Below, in pieces: positions 1 to 11,444 of a stretch of 64,000 nucleotides of DNA (the first letter of the stretch is position 1; each line of letters opens with the position of its first letter). The DNA lies in NCBI GenBank assembly GCA_027563935.2, contig JANVAS020000231.1, forward strand, positions 13,534,001 to 13,598,000. The letters are read 5' to 3'. A program made the position numbers and the translations under genes. Source of the stretch: Costus lasius (taxonomy: Eukaryota; Streptophyta; Magnoliopsida; Zingiberales; Costaceae). Below the pieces are notes generated by a model that did no database searches, had not been told where the DNA came from, and was given only the letters and a program-made list of their open reading frames with translations.

Positions 1-335
1 GCTATGGTGGATTGCTTGAAGCTTTTCTAGCAAAAAGCTCCTCCATTCAATTTGAACACATAGCGGGCCTGCGATCTAAAGTCGGCTGGGTCTGACTGGA
101 ATGATGCATCTGTGTAGCCCTGAACACTGAGCTCTTCCTATCCTCCATAGACCAAGAACAAATCCTTAGTTCTTCTCAGATACTTCAGGATGTTCTTTAC
201 AGCCACCCAGTGCTGCAGACCTGGATTGAATTGGTATCGGCTGGTTATGCTCACAGCAAAAGCCACATTTGGTCTAGTACATAACATTGCATACATGATC
301 GAGCCTACTGCCAAAGCATAGGGCACTCGACTCAT
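1..335 (-). pseudogene. pol: Ang2-a RT C-terminus and start of RNase H, broken
   Basis: The minus-strand stretch 138-335 reads as the end of the copia reverse transcriptase, with the conserved segments GSIMYAMLCTRP, VKNILKYLRRTKD and FLVYGG. It stops at a frameshift just after YGG, where the related Ang1 copies continue QEELSIEGYTDASFQSD. The window edge cuts the RNase H portion (1-137), which is recognisable as TDASFQSD-like and WKSFKQ-like segments in another frame. The adjacent RT piece at 366-818 is separated by an in-frame stop near 368. It is a dead fragment. Confidence 0.75.
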
Positions 336-365
336 GTCATCCCTCTCAGCCTGTGTGGTGGGACA

Positions 366-818
366 CTAGCTCTTTGAGAGAGTAAGACCATGTCTCACTA
401 GGAGATATCCTTTCTTGGATTGCTCCAAGTTAAACCTCTCTAGGACCTTATCAATGTAGGTACTTTGACTAAGGGCCAAAAGCCTCTTAGATCTATCCCG
501 GTAGATCCTTATGCCTAAAATATAGGTGGCCTCCCTTAAGTCCTTCATCTTGAAACACCTCCCTAACCATGTCTTTACAGAGTTAAGACTAGGGATGTCG
601 TTTCTGATAAGTAGTATGTCATCGACATACAAGACCAGAAAAATCACCAAGCTCCCACTGAATTTTCTATATACACAGGCATCATCTTCACTTTTGATAA
701 AGCCATAGTCTCTCATAGCTTCATCAAATCGAAGATTCCATCTTCGGGATGCTTGCTTTAATCCATAAATGGATCTCTTTAGCCTACAGACTGGCATTTG
801 TAGGATGGATGAAGCCAT
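366..818 (-). pseudogene. pol: Ang2-a reverse transcriptase core fragment (YVDD)
   Basis: This 150-codon minus-strand piece is the catalytic core of a Ty1/copia reverse transcriptase. SIYGLKQASRRWN is followed by the metal-binding LYVDD box and then YRDRSKRLLALSQSTYIDKVLERF. Both catalytic aspartates of YVDD are present. It is cut from the upstream RT piece (886-1635) by a frameshift near 830-880 and from the downstream piece by a stop near 368, so it cannot form an enzyme. The same region reads well in Ang1-c, which served as the comparison. Confidence 0.85.
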
Positions 819-885
819 CAGGTTGTGTCATGTACACAACCTCAGTCTATTTCCCATTAAGGAACGCTATCTTAACATCCATCTG

Positions 886-1635
886 TCATATCTGATAGTC
901 GTCATATGCAGCTATAGCAAGCAGAATCTGAATGGATTTGATCATGGCAACTGGCGAAAAAATTTGATCATAGTCTACCCTGTGGACCTGTTTGAATCCT
1001 TTAGCCACAAGTCTTTCTTTATAGGTAACAATATTGCCATCCATGTTAGTCTTCCTCTTGAAGACCCATTTACATCCTATGGGTTTTACCCCATTAGGTA
1101 GCTCAACCGAATCCCATACTTGGTTAGCTGACATGGAATCCATCTCGGATCGCATGGCCTCAAGCCATCTTTCAGAGTCTAGTCCACTGACCGCCTCATC
1201 ATAGGTCCTGGGTTCATCCTCAATGATGAAGATCCCATCGTGTTGAGTCGGCAGCGACCCATACCTCTCAGGCGCACGACGAATCCTCCCAGACCTACGT
1301 GGGGCCTGTGTCTGAGCCTTAGGTTGCCCAGCAACCGGTGCAGGTGGCTCAGATTCCATCTCTGTGTCTTGTGGTTGTACTTGGACCTCGTCCAAGTCAA
1401 ACTTCCTCCCATTAACTTCTTTCATAAGAAATTCTTTCTCTAAAAAGACAGCACCCCGAGCAACAAAAATTTTGTTCTCAGTGGGAACATAGAAGTAGTA
1501 TACTTTAGTTTCCTTAGGATACCCCATAAACACGCATTTATCAGATCTGGGCTCTAGCTTGCTAGAATCCTGACGTTTGACATAAGCTTCACATCCCCAG
1601 ATTTTGATAAAAAGAGTGGTTAGGGTGTCTCCCAC
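886..1635 (-). pseudogene. pol: Ang2-a integrase C-terminus to RT N-terminus
   Basis: This 249-codon piece covers the copia junction between integrase and RT. The C-terminal integrase segment has IWGCEAYVK, GYPKETK and YFYVPTENKIFVARGAVFLEKEF. An acidic linker follows, then the basic RRSGRIRRAPERYG motif. The RT N-terminus has WLEAMRSEMDSM, NQVWD, GCKWVFKRK and RLVAKGFKQ. The piece ends where a frameshift breaks the next RT block. In Ang1 copies the corresponding basic motif reads RRSGRIRRQPERYDG, which shows kinship of the two families. Confidence 0.85.
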
Positions 1636-1717
1636 TCCATACCTCGTATGGTATCTTGGAGATACTCTTAGATGGAACGTTATTCAGTATAAGAGAAGTT
1701 GTCTCAAGTGCAAAACC

Positions 1718-2197
1718 TCAGAATGAGGGTGGTAGAGTTGCATGACTCATCATGGATCGAACCATGTCCAACAAGGTTCGATTTCTCCTTTCAGACACAC
1801 CATTCCATTGAGGTGTTCCAGGAGGAGTGAGTTGGGATAAGATCCCACACTCTCTCAGAAAGTCAAATAACTCACTACTCAGATACTCTCCACCATGATC
1901 TGATCGAAGAGTTTTAATGGATCTACCAAGCTGGTTCTCTACTTCATGTCTGAACTCCTTAAATTTATCAAAGGATTCAGATTTATGTCTCATCAGATAG
2001 ACATAACCATATATACTGAAATCATCAGTAAATGTGATGAAGTAGTTATACCCTCCTCTGGCTTGTTTACTAAATGGCCCACACACATCACTATGTATAA
2101 GATCCAATAAACCTCCTGCCCTCTCACCTGTCTTGGTGAAGGGCGCCTTTGTCATCTTCCCTAATAAACAAGGCTCACAAGTATCAAATTCCTCCAA
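1718..2197 (-). pseudogene. pol: Ang2-a integrase catalytic core
   Basis: This 159-codon minus-strand piece is the integrase core. The end of the zinc-binding HHCC domain (DTCEPCLLGKM) is followed by the DDE catalytic residues in HSDVCGPF, LRSDHGGEY and NGVSERRNRTL. All three acidic residues are visible. The sequence continues past its N-terminus toward 2340, where Ang1-a is inserted, and resumes at 11445. It ends in a frameshift near 1717, so the polyprotein is broken on both sides. Confidence 0.85.
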
Positions 2198-2340
2198 GTA
2201 ACTTGAATCTAATAACCCCTTTGCATGGAGTTGTTGAATGCGATTCTTGTTTATGTGGGCTAATCGACAATGCCATAGGAAAGCACCAATTGAACCACTT
2301 AGTTTGGTCCTCTTACAATTTATGTTACAAATAGAGCTAT

Positions 2341-4024
2341 TGAAAGTTCCCTAAAGGGGGACGAAACCCTAAAGCATGCGCATATAAAACTTGCATGGGC
2401 GGAATCTAGGGTTTCCTAGGATCGCATGTATGAACATAGATCAACTTAAGAACATGTATAGATCGAGAAGGGATCATACCATAGCCATTGCTTGGATGGC
2501 GTCTTGGAAGCAAGAGGGCGAGCGGCTCTCCTCCAAAGGTGACGCACACAAGATGGGTGATCGCCTACTCCTTGTCGTTCCTTGTGCTAGCAAGGCTCTC
2601 CAAGTCTCCTGATCGCTTGAAGGGAAGATGAGATGCTCTCCTTGGCTTTGTCAAGTCCTCTCCTTGGCGTCAAGACTCACCACACGAGAGGAAGAGGCGA
2701 CAAGAGGTGAAGAGGCGAGCGAGAATAGAGCAATTGCTCTCGAACGTGAGGCGTGCTCTCCTTTTTTGGAAAACATGACTTCCAAAAATAGTAAACCCTC
2801 ACACGTTCAAGTGTTCACGCCAAGTGAACAAATCGCAACCTTCTCCTCTTTGAACCATGCGCTCACTTGATGAGCCGGTTCAATTGGATTTGGTTCAAAG
2901 ACCAAATTAAACCAAGCATTGGTCTAGATCAAATTAAACCATAAGGCTCAAGATCTAACCATTCATCTCTTGATGCTCTTGATCTCTCCGATCTAGCATC
3001 ATTTCTCTCGATCGAAGCTTACCGATCTCAAGCCCTAATCAATCAAACATGATCAGACCAGATCTCACTTACAATCAGAGTTTAAATCCCATTAAACTGA
3101 ACCAAAACAATTCAGTCCACACGATCTGACATAAGTAAGCCATATCATCAAATTGTGCGACCCTAAGGGTTTCCTTTAAATGTCGGTAACGATAACTCAC
3201 GTTATCACGATCAGTGAGGGGTATCTAGCAACACATCACTGTCTCCCGATATAAAGGAAAGAGTCTTCCAAGACTACACCCAAACCACAGCACAAGTGTG
3301 AACCCAAGTCACTTGACATATGTGTTTCCTTTGCCACTGGATGTTCTTATTGGACAAGCGTGTCAAGCCTGTAATTCCAATATGATGAGAATGATTAGAT
3401 CAGATGAACATAGTCATCTGGGTATGGCCATACACTTTCTCAATCATCTCATCCAGGGGGCCCCTATAGAACATCACACTCCAATCAAGGAGACGGCAAT
3501 CCTATATCTATCACTAGTGCCCTAACATGACTCATGCTCATTATCCAAGATAGTCTATAACCATTATGTTTCAAATGATATTGAACTACCTCAAAACAAT
3601 GCCAATCATCATTTAGAAACACAAGTGATCTCAAGTCAGAGGAAATATGCCACTTGTTTGCATATAAGGATTATTCACATTGTGACAAGCAATTGAATAT
3701 CCTAAGTAGGGTCTGTCCAGTACATCCAATGTACCCATGAGTCTACATTTTATTCCATGCTCGAAGCATCCTATAAGATTAGAACACATATTAGTCTCAA
3801 TCATATCAAGGCTGTCTCATGTTCACCAGGATATCTCGACTAAGGACAAAACTGCATGTCAGCCAAGCTGAACAGCATTGAGACATTATTCAGAAGTATA
3901 CATATTGCAGCAGATGATGTAACAACCTGAATAACAACCATTGCCTTTATAAACATAGAGTTTATACATGATACTGATATAATCCCAAGGCCTCAAACAT
4001 TAGCCTTAAGGGCATACCCCAACA
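2341..4024 (-). repeat. Ang1-a 3' LTR
   Basis: This 1684-bp LTR reads TGTTGGGGTATGCCC to GGAACTTTCA in element orientation. It carries the conserved palindrome GTATGGCCATAC at 3422-3433, the GATAAC/GTTATC inverted repeat at 3191-3206, and a candidate TATA-like TTTATATC close to it. A copy of the M-A-M micro-exon with GTATGA donor lies in the ~2475-2490 region. It is nearly identical to 9756-11439. Confidence 0.95.
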
Positions 4025-4036
4025 ATCTCCCACTTG
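4025..4036 (-). other. Ang1-a polypurine tract
   Basis: On the minus strand this reads as a CAAGTGGGAGAT-type tract directly abutting the 3' LTR start TGTTGGGG. It is the usual plus-strand DNA primer of copia elements. The same tract is found at 37048-37058 and 53063-53073. Confidence 0.85.
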
Positions 4037-4044
4037 CACTTAAT

Positions 4045-6375
4045 CTAATGGTTGAGAAATCTCAAACCCATATTATTACAGTGCTTCTCATGCTTCTGCT
4101 GCGCCAGAGGCTTTGTAAGCGGGTCAGCTAGATTGTCATCTGTATGAACCTTGCAGACTTTGATCTCGCCATGATCAATGATCTCCCGGATCAAGTGAAA
4201 CCTTCTCTGTAAGTGCTTGGACTTCTGGTGCGACCGTGGTTCCTTTGCTTGTGCTATTGCTCCAGTGTTATCACAGAAGATAACCAAAGGATCTGCACTC
4301 GAAGGAACAACACCAAGTTCCTGAACGAACTTACGAATCCACACTGCCTCCTTGGATGCTTCTGAGGCTGCAACATACTCGGCTTCTGTTGTGGAATCAG
4401 CAACAATTGACTGTTTGAAACTTTTCCACACCACTGCACCTCCGTTCAAGCTACAAACATAGCCTGATTGCGATCGGAAATCATCCTGGTCAGATTGGAA
4501 TGAAGCGTCAGTATATCCTTCAATACTGAGTTCTTCCTGACCTCCATATATCAAGAACATATCTTTGGTCCTCCGAAGATATTTCAAAATGTTCTTGACC
4601 GCAATCCAGTGTGCCTTCCCTGGATTACTTTGGAATCGACTGGTCACGCTTAACCCGTAAGCAACGTCTGGGCGAGTACACAACATCGCATACATAATGG
4701 ACCCAATAGCCGAAGCATAAGGCGTATTGTCCATTTCATCTTTCTCAGTCTGTGTTTGTGGACACTGACTCTTTGAAAGATTCAGACCATGTCTGACTGG
4801 AAGATACCCTCTTTTAGAATTTTCTAAATGGAATCTCTCCAGGACTATATCGATGTAAGTACTCTGGCACAGCCCGAGAAGCCTCTTTGATCTATCTCTG
4901 TAGATCTTCACACCTAATACATAGGCTGCTTCTCCTAAATTTTTCATCTGGAAACATTTTCTTAACCATGCCTTAACCGCATGTAGTTCAGGAATATCGT
5001 TTCCAATGATTAAGATATCATCGACGTAGAGGACTAGGAAAGTAATCACGCTCCCACTAAACCTCTTATATACACACGGGTCATCTTCATTCTTGATGAA
5101 ACCAAACTTACAGATTGTTTCATCAAAACGAATATTCCAGCTTCTTGATGCTTGTTTAAGTCCATAAATGGACTTCTTTAATTTGCATATTTTATGACGA
5201 TCTGATGGATTAGTGAAACCTTCAGGTTGTGTCATATACACATCCTCTTCTAGTTTTCCATTAAGGAAAGCGGTCTTCACATCCATTTGCCAGATCTCAT
5301 AATCATAATATGCCGCTATCGCGAGAATAATCCGAATAGACTTGAACATGGCTACAGGAGAGAAAGTTTCATCATAATCTATCCCGTAGATTTGTTTGAA
5401 ACCTTTCGCAACTAGCCTGCCTTTATAGGTAACCACGTTACCATCCATGTCAATCTTCTTCTTGAAGATCCATTTACAGCCTATAGGGATTACTCCCGGA
5501 GGCGGATCAACCAAATCCCAAACTTGGTTATCTGACATGGAGTCCATCTCGGCTCGCATAGCTTCAAGCCATCTCGCTGATTCCGGTCCACTGACCGCAT
5601 CCGCATAAGTGAGGGGTTCATCATCAATGATGTAGACTCCGTCATAGCGCTCAGGCTGTCGACGGATCCTTCCCGATCTTCGCGGTTCCTGTGATATCTG
5701 AGCCTCAGGTTGTTCAGTAACCTGATCTACTGGCTCAGGCTCATCCAACTGTGCTTGACTACTTTGTCCTTCTTCTGGATTCTCATCCAGCTTTATTTCT
5801 CTCCCACTGGCTTCTTGCAGAAGAAATTCTTTCTCAAGAAAAATAGCCGTCCGAGCAACAAATACTTTGTTCTCTTTGGGATCGTAGAAATAATAACCCT
5901 TTGTTTCTTTAGGGTAACCGACAAAGATACATTTCTCAGATCTGCTCTCTAGTTTCCCAGAGGCGAGCTTTTTGACATAAGCCTCGCAACCCCAGATCTT
6001 AATAAATGTCAAGCTCGGCTGTTTTCCATACCATAACTCATATAGAGTCTTTGAAACGGCCTTGGATGGCACTCGGTTTAGTACCTTTGTAGCTGTTTCC
6101 AGTGCAAATCCCCAAAAGGAGTAAGGTAGAGTAGCCTGACTCATCATAGAACGAACCATATCCAGTAAGGTTCTATTTCTCCTCTCGGACACACCATTCC
6201 ATTGCGGTGTTCCTGGCGGAGTGAGCTGTGAGATAATCCCACACTCCTTCAGATAGTCAGTAAACTCATGACTCAAGTATTCTCCACCTCGATCTGAATG
6301 AAGTGCCTTGATATTTCGGCCTAGCTGATTTTGTACTTCTTTTTTTGAACTCTTTGAACTTGTCAAAAGATTCAC
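4045..6375 (-). pseudogene. pol: Ang1-a pol: integrase C-half, RT and RNase H
   Basis: This is a 776-codon open stretch encoding the second half of the copia polyprotein. In order it has the integrase second and third catalytic acids (in the DRGGEY and NGVSERRNRTLLDM segments), the integrase C-terminus (GCEAYVKK, GYPKETKGYYFY), the basic linker RRSGRIRRQPERYDG, RT with an intact LYVDD box, and RNase H (YTDASFQSDQ, STTEAEYVA, CDNTGAIAQAKEP) ending DNLADPLTKPLAQQKHEKHC. The natural stop is 19 bp from the 3' LTR. Its upstream end is a frameshift near 6340, where an A-run is one base longer than in Ang1-b/c/d. The first codons in this frame are therefore not authentic. Confidence 0.92.
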
Positions 6376-7420
6376 TTTTATGTCTCATTAGATAGACATA
6401 ACCATACCTACTGAAATCATCAGTAAAGGTAATGAAGTATGAATAGCCACCTCTGGCATGTTTATTAAATGGCCCACACACATCACTGTAAATGAGGTCA
6501 AGTAAACCTGAAGCCCTTTGACCTTTGTTGGAAAAAGGAGACTTCGTCATTTTACCCATTAAACAAGATTTGCATGTATCAAGCTCCTCATAGGAGAATG
6601 ATCCCAGCAGTCCATGTTCATGCAACCGCTTAATGCGCTTCTTGTTAATATGGCCTAAACGACTATGCCATAGCAAGGTGCTGTCATCAGCATAGTTGGC
6701 TTTCTTAATATCAATTTGCTGTATAGAACATTCCATGTCCAACATGAATAACCCATTGTTAATTGACCCAGTAGCATAAACAATATTATCAAAAGAAATA
6801 TAACACTTTAAAATCTTGCATTCAAAGGAAAACCCTTTCCTGACAAGAGCAGGAATAGAGATAATATTCTTAGTTATGCTCGGCACAAAATAACAATTGT
6901 CCAGTTCTAATACAAGACCAGATGGTAAAGAGATGTGATAAACTCCTACAGCAACAGCAGCAACCCGTGCCCTGTTTCCTACTCGTAGGTCCACCTCATG
7001 CTGTCCCACCTGTCTTCTTCTCTTGAGTTCCTGTACATTTGAACAAATGTGAACTCCACATGCAGTGTCTAACACCCATGAAATAGAAGAAGAAACCATG
7101 ACTTCAGTCACGAAAATACCTGAGCCAGAAGCGAAAGAGTTGCTTCCCTTCTTCTCTCCTTGGAGCGCTTTACAGTCCTTTTTCCAGTGACCCAGCTGGC
7201 CACAATGGAAACATCTGTATTCCTTTGACTGCTTTACCTTTTGTTTCAGAGCCTTGTTGTAGCTCTTGACAGGGGCTTTGCCCTTCTTCCCCTTCTTCTT
7301 GTTCCTAGAAGGAACCATTAGGACAGAGGATGAAGGCGTTCCCTTTTCACGAGACTGAGTCTGCTCAGTAGTCAAGAGCATGTTCAGTAACTCTGTCGGC
7401 GTACAGTCGATCTTATTCAT
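6266..7420 (-). pseudogene. gag-pol: Ang1-a gag C-terminus, protease and integrase N-half
   Basis: This 384-codon minus-strand piece continues the polyprotein upstream of the 6340 frameshift. It contains a lysine-rich tract, the nucleocapsid zinc knuckle CFHCGQLGHWKKDC (CX2CX4HX4C, intact) and the aspartic protease active site in WVLDTACGVHIC. The integrase HHCC zinc domain follows (WHSRLGHI, then DTCKSCLMGKM), then the first catalytic Asp (YSDVCGPF). It loses the frame at 6340 and runs about 25 codons out of frame. Upstream it is separated from gag by a further frameshift. Confidence 0.92.
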
Positions 7421-7476
7421 ATTAAAATTAATGATGAATGGATCGAAAGAGGCCGGGAGAGACTACAAGATGATAT

Positions 7477-7959
7477 CTACAACAAGCTCCTGATTGATGG
7501 TGTGTCCCAGTTCTCTAGAGCCTCCTTGTACCCAATCATCTTGAGTACGTGAGCTCCCACTGGACTCCCTTCAGTCAGTTTGCTCTGAAAGAAAAGTTTA
7601 GTCAAGTTATAGTGTTCAGTCCTTGCCTGTGCTGCATACAACATCTTGAGGTTTGCTATAATTTCTATAGCAGATAAATCCTCATGCTGACGCTGCAGCT
7701 GTGGCGTCATAGACGCTAGCATAAGGCAAGCGACATCAATGCTATCATTGACATGCTTCTCATAAGCTTCCCGAACCGCCCTTGCGGCGTTCGCAGCGGG
7801 TTGAGGCGGTATAGCCGTCTCGAGGACATACAGTTTCCTCTCAGCCTTAAGAACAATCTTAAGGTGTCCATACCAGTCTGAGAAGTTTGGCCCAGCAAAC
7901 TTCTCCCTTTCCAGTAGGGATCGCACATTGAACGCTGTGGTGTTCGTTGCTGCAGTAAT
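7477..7959 (-). pseudogene. gag: Ang1-a gag N-terminus without its ATG
   Basis: This is the capsid-like N-terminal part of gag (RSLLEREKFAGPNFSDWYGHLKI onward). The start codon used by Ang1-b/c/d is ACA here (7936-7938), so no ATG opens this frame. It is open back to 7959, the predicted exon start after a TTGTAG acceptor. In the spliced reading it would start in the LTR. The frame ends at 7477 because one A is missing in an AAA run near 7515, giving ENWDTPSIRSLL in place of EKLGHTINQELA. About 60 bases of degraded gag link to the next piece. Confidence 0.85.
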
Positions 7960-9407
7960 CTACAACAATGCAAGAACAGCAAGGTCAGTATCAATGTTAG
8001 AATCAATTCAGGACTTAAGAATGATTCTTTTCTCACTATTTTATCTGACTGAAAAATCCAGTAAAACAGTCCGAAAGAGTAAAACTCTTTTAGTGAGATG
8101 GGATCCAGATTTCATACTTGGTCTCCGCGTCCCGCTCAGGCGAGATAAGATGCACAGAGAGTACAAGCACTAATCTCTGATAGGCAATCCCTGCCAATCG
8201 CCAACCCATGCGATTCCCCTTCATCTGGGCAATCCAGCAGACTGTGCCAACTGAGTTGGTACAATATAGTCTCTGATCCCACATATGGCTGCCTCCATAT
8301 AGCTACCATATGCTCAATATGTAGCCTACATGGTCAAGCTGACCTGACCTACTCCCTGGACCACCGCGTGCTATGCTGAGCAACGAGAAGCGATAAATCC
8401 CTTCTCTGTAACACGTAGGTGTAATCACACACTGTCTGAAGATAGATGGGCGTGCCCACTGAGTGGGTACAACACGGCCCCAACGATAGTCAGAACAGTG
8501 AGGTTTCGCGTCAGAAGGCTATCGTGCTTGATATTTAACGTTGGATTTTAACAGTCCTTTTATCTTCTTACTATCATTCAAATCCTATGGTGATAGCAGA
8601 AGAATAAATCATGCAGTTATTAAATTACTTAAACAGTAAATTAAAAGCATGATGATCTTATGTGGTAAAAGCCCATTAAGCCTAAGTAAGACCTTAATTA
8701 ACTTAAGTCTTCACTTGAGCTCTTCATGGGTCTTTAGCATTTCATCTGGCCCAACCCGGGCCCAAGCGCCCACTGCAGCTCAGGTGCGCCCACCAGGTAA
8801 AATGCGCCTGTCCTAGAGTCGAACCCTAGACCTCCCACTGGTGAAGCCACTTGCTGCATGCGCCTCTGCCAAGTGTGCTCTGTGCTCATGTCTGATTAAA
8901 TTACAATTTAATCTATCTAGACATGATTGACACGCAGGTCAATTACACTTTATAAATTAATTAAAATGTGATGCGCAGATCACAATAAATAATTTACAAT
9001 AATAATCCAGGCACGCAGGCCCCAGCACAGCACACATTAAATTGGGCAGCCCACATAAGATTAAATAAACAATCATTCCTCATGTTATACAAACATCATG
9101 TGATCCATTCAAGAAAATAAAATTTTTTTCGAAAAACCCATTGGCTTCATTTTATTTCCTTATGTGCCCTACTACCTTACAACGGTCCATTAATAGGGAT
9201 CCACTCATCAGACCTAGTCAGACCCACTGCCCTTGCATGCACCAAGTCATAACCGACTTGAGTCGACCTCATGGTCAACAATGCATGCGTGAAGGGCTGA
9301 ACGTCCCTCATGAGTTCTGGCAAGCGGGTGTGACCCCGGGCCTTAATCATGAGCGTTCATCGGTTGTCTCAATCAGACATCGCTACACGCCTTTCAGCAG
9401 TCGACCA

Positions 9408-9439
9408 ATAGCCACCTCATGCTTGCGCATAGGTGCCAT
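9408..9439 (-). promoter_or_regulatory. Ang1-a leader hairpin with GCAA tetraloop
   Basis: On the minus strand the 5' arm is ATGGC-ACCT-ATGC, the loop is GCAA, and the 3' arm is GCAT-G-AGGT-G-GCTAT, with two single-G bulges. Relative to Ang1-b/c the ATGC/GCAT pairs replace GTGC/GCAC, a compensatory G-C to A-U change. It is probably an RNA element of the genomic transcript. Confidence 0.6.
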
Positions 9440-9466
9440 CTAGTCGACCCATCTAGGCTGTCAGAT

Positions 9467-9480
9467 AGTCTGATCAGACT
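9467..9480. promoter_or_regulatory. Ang1-a leader palindrome, possible dimerisation site
   Basis: This is a perfect 14-bp palindrome, AGTCTGATCAGACT, about 270 nt downstream of the primer site in the leader. The core GTCTGATCAGAC recurs at the equivalent place in Ang1-b and Ang1-c, with one change in Ang1-d. Self-complementary leader palindromes initiate RNA dimerisation in retroviruses. The role here is inferred. Confidence 0.5.
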
Positions 9481-9741
9481 GTTGGGTCTATACTAGATGA
9501 TGACTTCAACCCCAATAACCCGTCTAAATTTTTATAGCAGGCGCTTAGATCTAATGAGGGGCGTGCAAGTCATGTTTTGAGAAAAACCATACAACAAGTG
9601 CCAATCATAGAGACATGCGCCAACATACATCTAATGTCGAAAAAGAGCATGTAGTTTCGCATGAAGATAACCATTAGATCTACTCTTAGGCGCAAAAAAG
9701 GATCACAATAAGCAATCATATGAAACATACAAGGAACCATG

Positions 9742-9753
9742 CCTCTGATACCA
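9742..9753 (-). other. Ang1-a primer-binding site
   Basis: The minus strand reads TGGTATCAGAGG two bases inside the 5' LTR. It matches the 3' end of initiator Met-tRNA except for the last base (G for C). Confidence 0.85.
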
Positions 9754-9755
9754 AT

Positions 9756-11439
9756 TGAAAGTTCCCTAAAGGGGGACGAAACCCTAAAGCATGCGCATAT
9801 AAAACTTGCATGGGCGGAATCTAGGGTTTCCTAGGATCGCATGTATGAACATAGATCAACTTAAGAACATGTGTAGATCAAGAAGGGATCATACCATAGC
9901 CATTGCTTGGATGGCGTCTTGGAAGCAAGAGGGCGAGCAGCTCTCCTCCAAAGGTGACGCACACAAGATGGGTGATCGCCTACTCCTTGTCGTTCCTTGT
10001 GCTAGCAAGGCTCTCCAAGTCTCCTGATCGCTTGAAGGGAAGATGAGATGCTCTCCTTGGCTTTGTCAAGTCCTCTCCTTGGCGTCAAGACTCACCACAC
10101 GAGAGGAAGAGGCAACAAGAGGTGAAGAGGCGAGCGAGAATAGAGCAATTGCTCTCGAACGTGAGGCGTGCTCTCCTTTTTTGGAAAACATGACTTCCAA
10201 AAATAGTAAACCCTCACACGTTCAAGTGTTCACGCCAAGTGAACAAATCGCAATCTTCTCCTCTTTGAACCATGCGCTCACTTGATGAGCCGGTTCAATT
10301 GGATTTGGTTCAAAGACCAAATTAAACCAAGCATTGGTCTAGATCAAATTAAACCATAAGGCTCAAGATCTAACCATTCATCTCTTGATGCTCTTGATCT
10401 CTCCGATCTAGCATCATTTCTCTCGATCGAAGCTTACCGATCTCAAGCCCTAATCAATCAAACATGATCAGACCAGATCTCACTTACAATCAGAGTTTAA
10501 ATCCCATTAAACTGAACCAAAACAATTCAGTCCACACGATCTGACATAAGTAAGCCATATCATCAAATTGTGCGACCCTAAGGGTTTCCTTTAAATGTCG
10601 GTAACGATAACTCACGTTATCACGATCAGTGAGGGGTATCTAGCAACACATCACTGTCTCCCGATATAAAGGAAAGAGTCTTCCAAGACTACACCCAAAC
10701 CACAGCACAAGTGTGAACCCAAGTCACTTGACATATGTGTTTCCTTTGCCACTGGATGTTCTTATTGGACAAGTGTGTCAAGCCTGTAATTCCAATATGA
10801 TGAGAATGATTAGATCAGATGAACATAGTCATCTGGGTATGGCCATACACTTTCTCAATCATCTCATCCAGGGGGCCCCTATAGAACATCACACTCCAAT
10901 CAAGGAGACGGCAATCCTATATCTATCACTAGTGCCCTAACATGACTCATGCTCATTATCCAAGATAGTCTATAACCATTATGTTTCAAATGATATTGAA
11001 CTACCTCAAAACAATGCCAATCATCATTTAGAAACACAAGTGATCTCAAGTCAGAGGAAATATGCCACTTGTTTGCATATAAGGATTATTCACATTGTGA
11101 CAAGCAATTGAATATCCTAAGTAGGGTCTGTCCAGTACATCCAATGTACCCATGAGTCTACATTTTATTCCATGCTCGAAGCATCCTATAAGATTAGAAC
11201 ACATATTAGTCTCAATCATATCAAGGCTGTCTCATGTTCACCAAGATATCTCGACTAAGGACAAAACTGCATGTCAGCCAAGCTGAACAGCATTGAGACA
11301 TTATTCAGAAGTATACATATTGCAGCAGATGATGTAACAACCTGAATAACAACCATTGCCTTTATAAACATAGAGTTTATACATGATACTGATATAATCC
11401 CAAGGCCTCAAACATTAGCCTTAAGGGCATACCCCAACA
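9756..11439 (-). repeat. Ang1-a 5' LTR
   Basis: This is a 1684-bp LTR in the same orientation as 2341-4024. It should drive the element on the minus strand. It holds the palindrome GTATGGCCATAC at 10837-10848, the GATAAC/GTTATC inverted repeat at 10606-10621, and the micro-exon ATG-GCT-ATG (minus, 9903-9895) followed by GTATGA. The target copy GCTAT follows at 11440-11444. Confidence 0.95.
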
Positions 11440-11444
11440 GCTAT

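Larger units (their letters stand above)
7960..9894 (-). other. Ang1-a leader and candidate intron
   Basis: This stretch runs from a donor-like GTATGA in the 5' LTR (9894-9889) to a branch-like TACTGAC, pyrimidine tract and TTGTAG (7960 is the last base). It contains the primer site and the ~1.8 kb leader. The LTR side ends ATG-GCT-ATG and the gag side begins in the same frame. No long ORF or coding signal is seen in the leader. Splicing is inferred from the motifs, the conserved phase and the same layout in Ang1-b, -c and -d. Confidence 0.5.
2341..11439 (-). mobile_element. Ang1-a: complete-length Angela/BARE-like copia element with broken ORFs
   Basis: This is a 9.1 kb copia element on the minus strand with two 1684-bp LTRs (2341-4024 and 9756-11439), flanked by the target duplication GCTAT (2336-2340, 11440-11444). 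By eye the LTRs differ at about seven positions in 1684 (about 0.4%), so the insertion is recent. The internal region has a primer-binding site at 9742-9753, a ~1.8 kb leader, gag, protease, integrase, RT and RNase H in copia order, and a polypurine tract at 4025-4036. Frameshifts near 7510 and 6340 break the polyprotein. It lies within Ang2-a in the same orientation. Confidence 0.95.
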
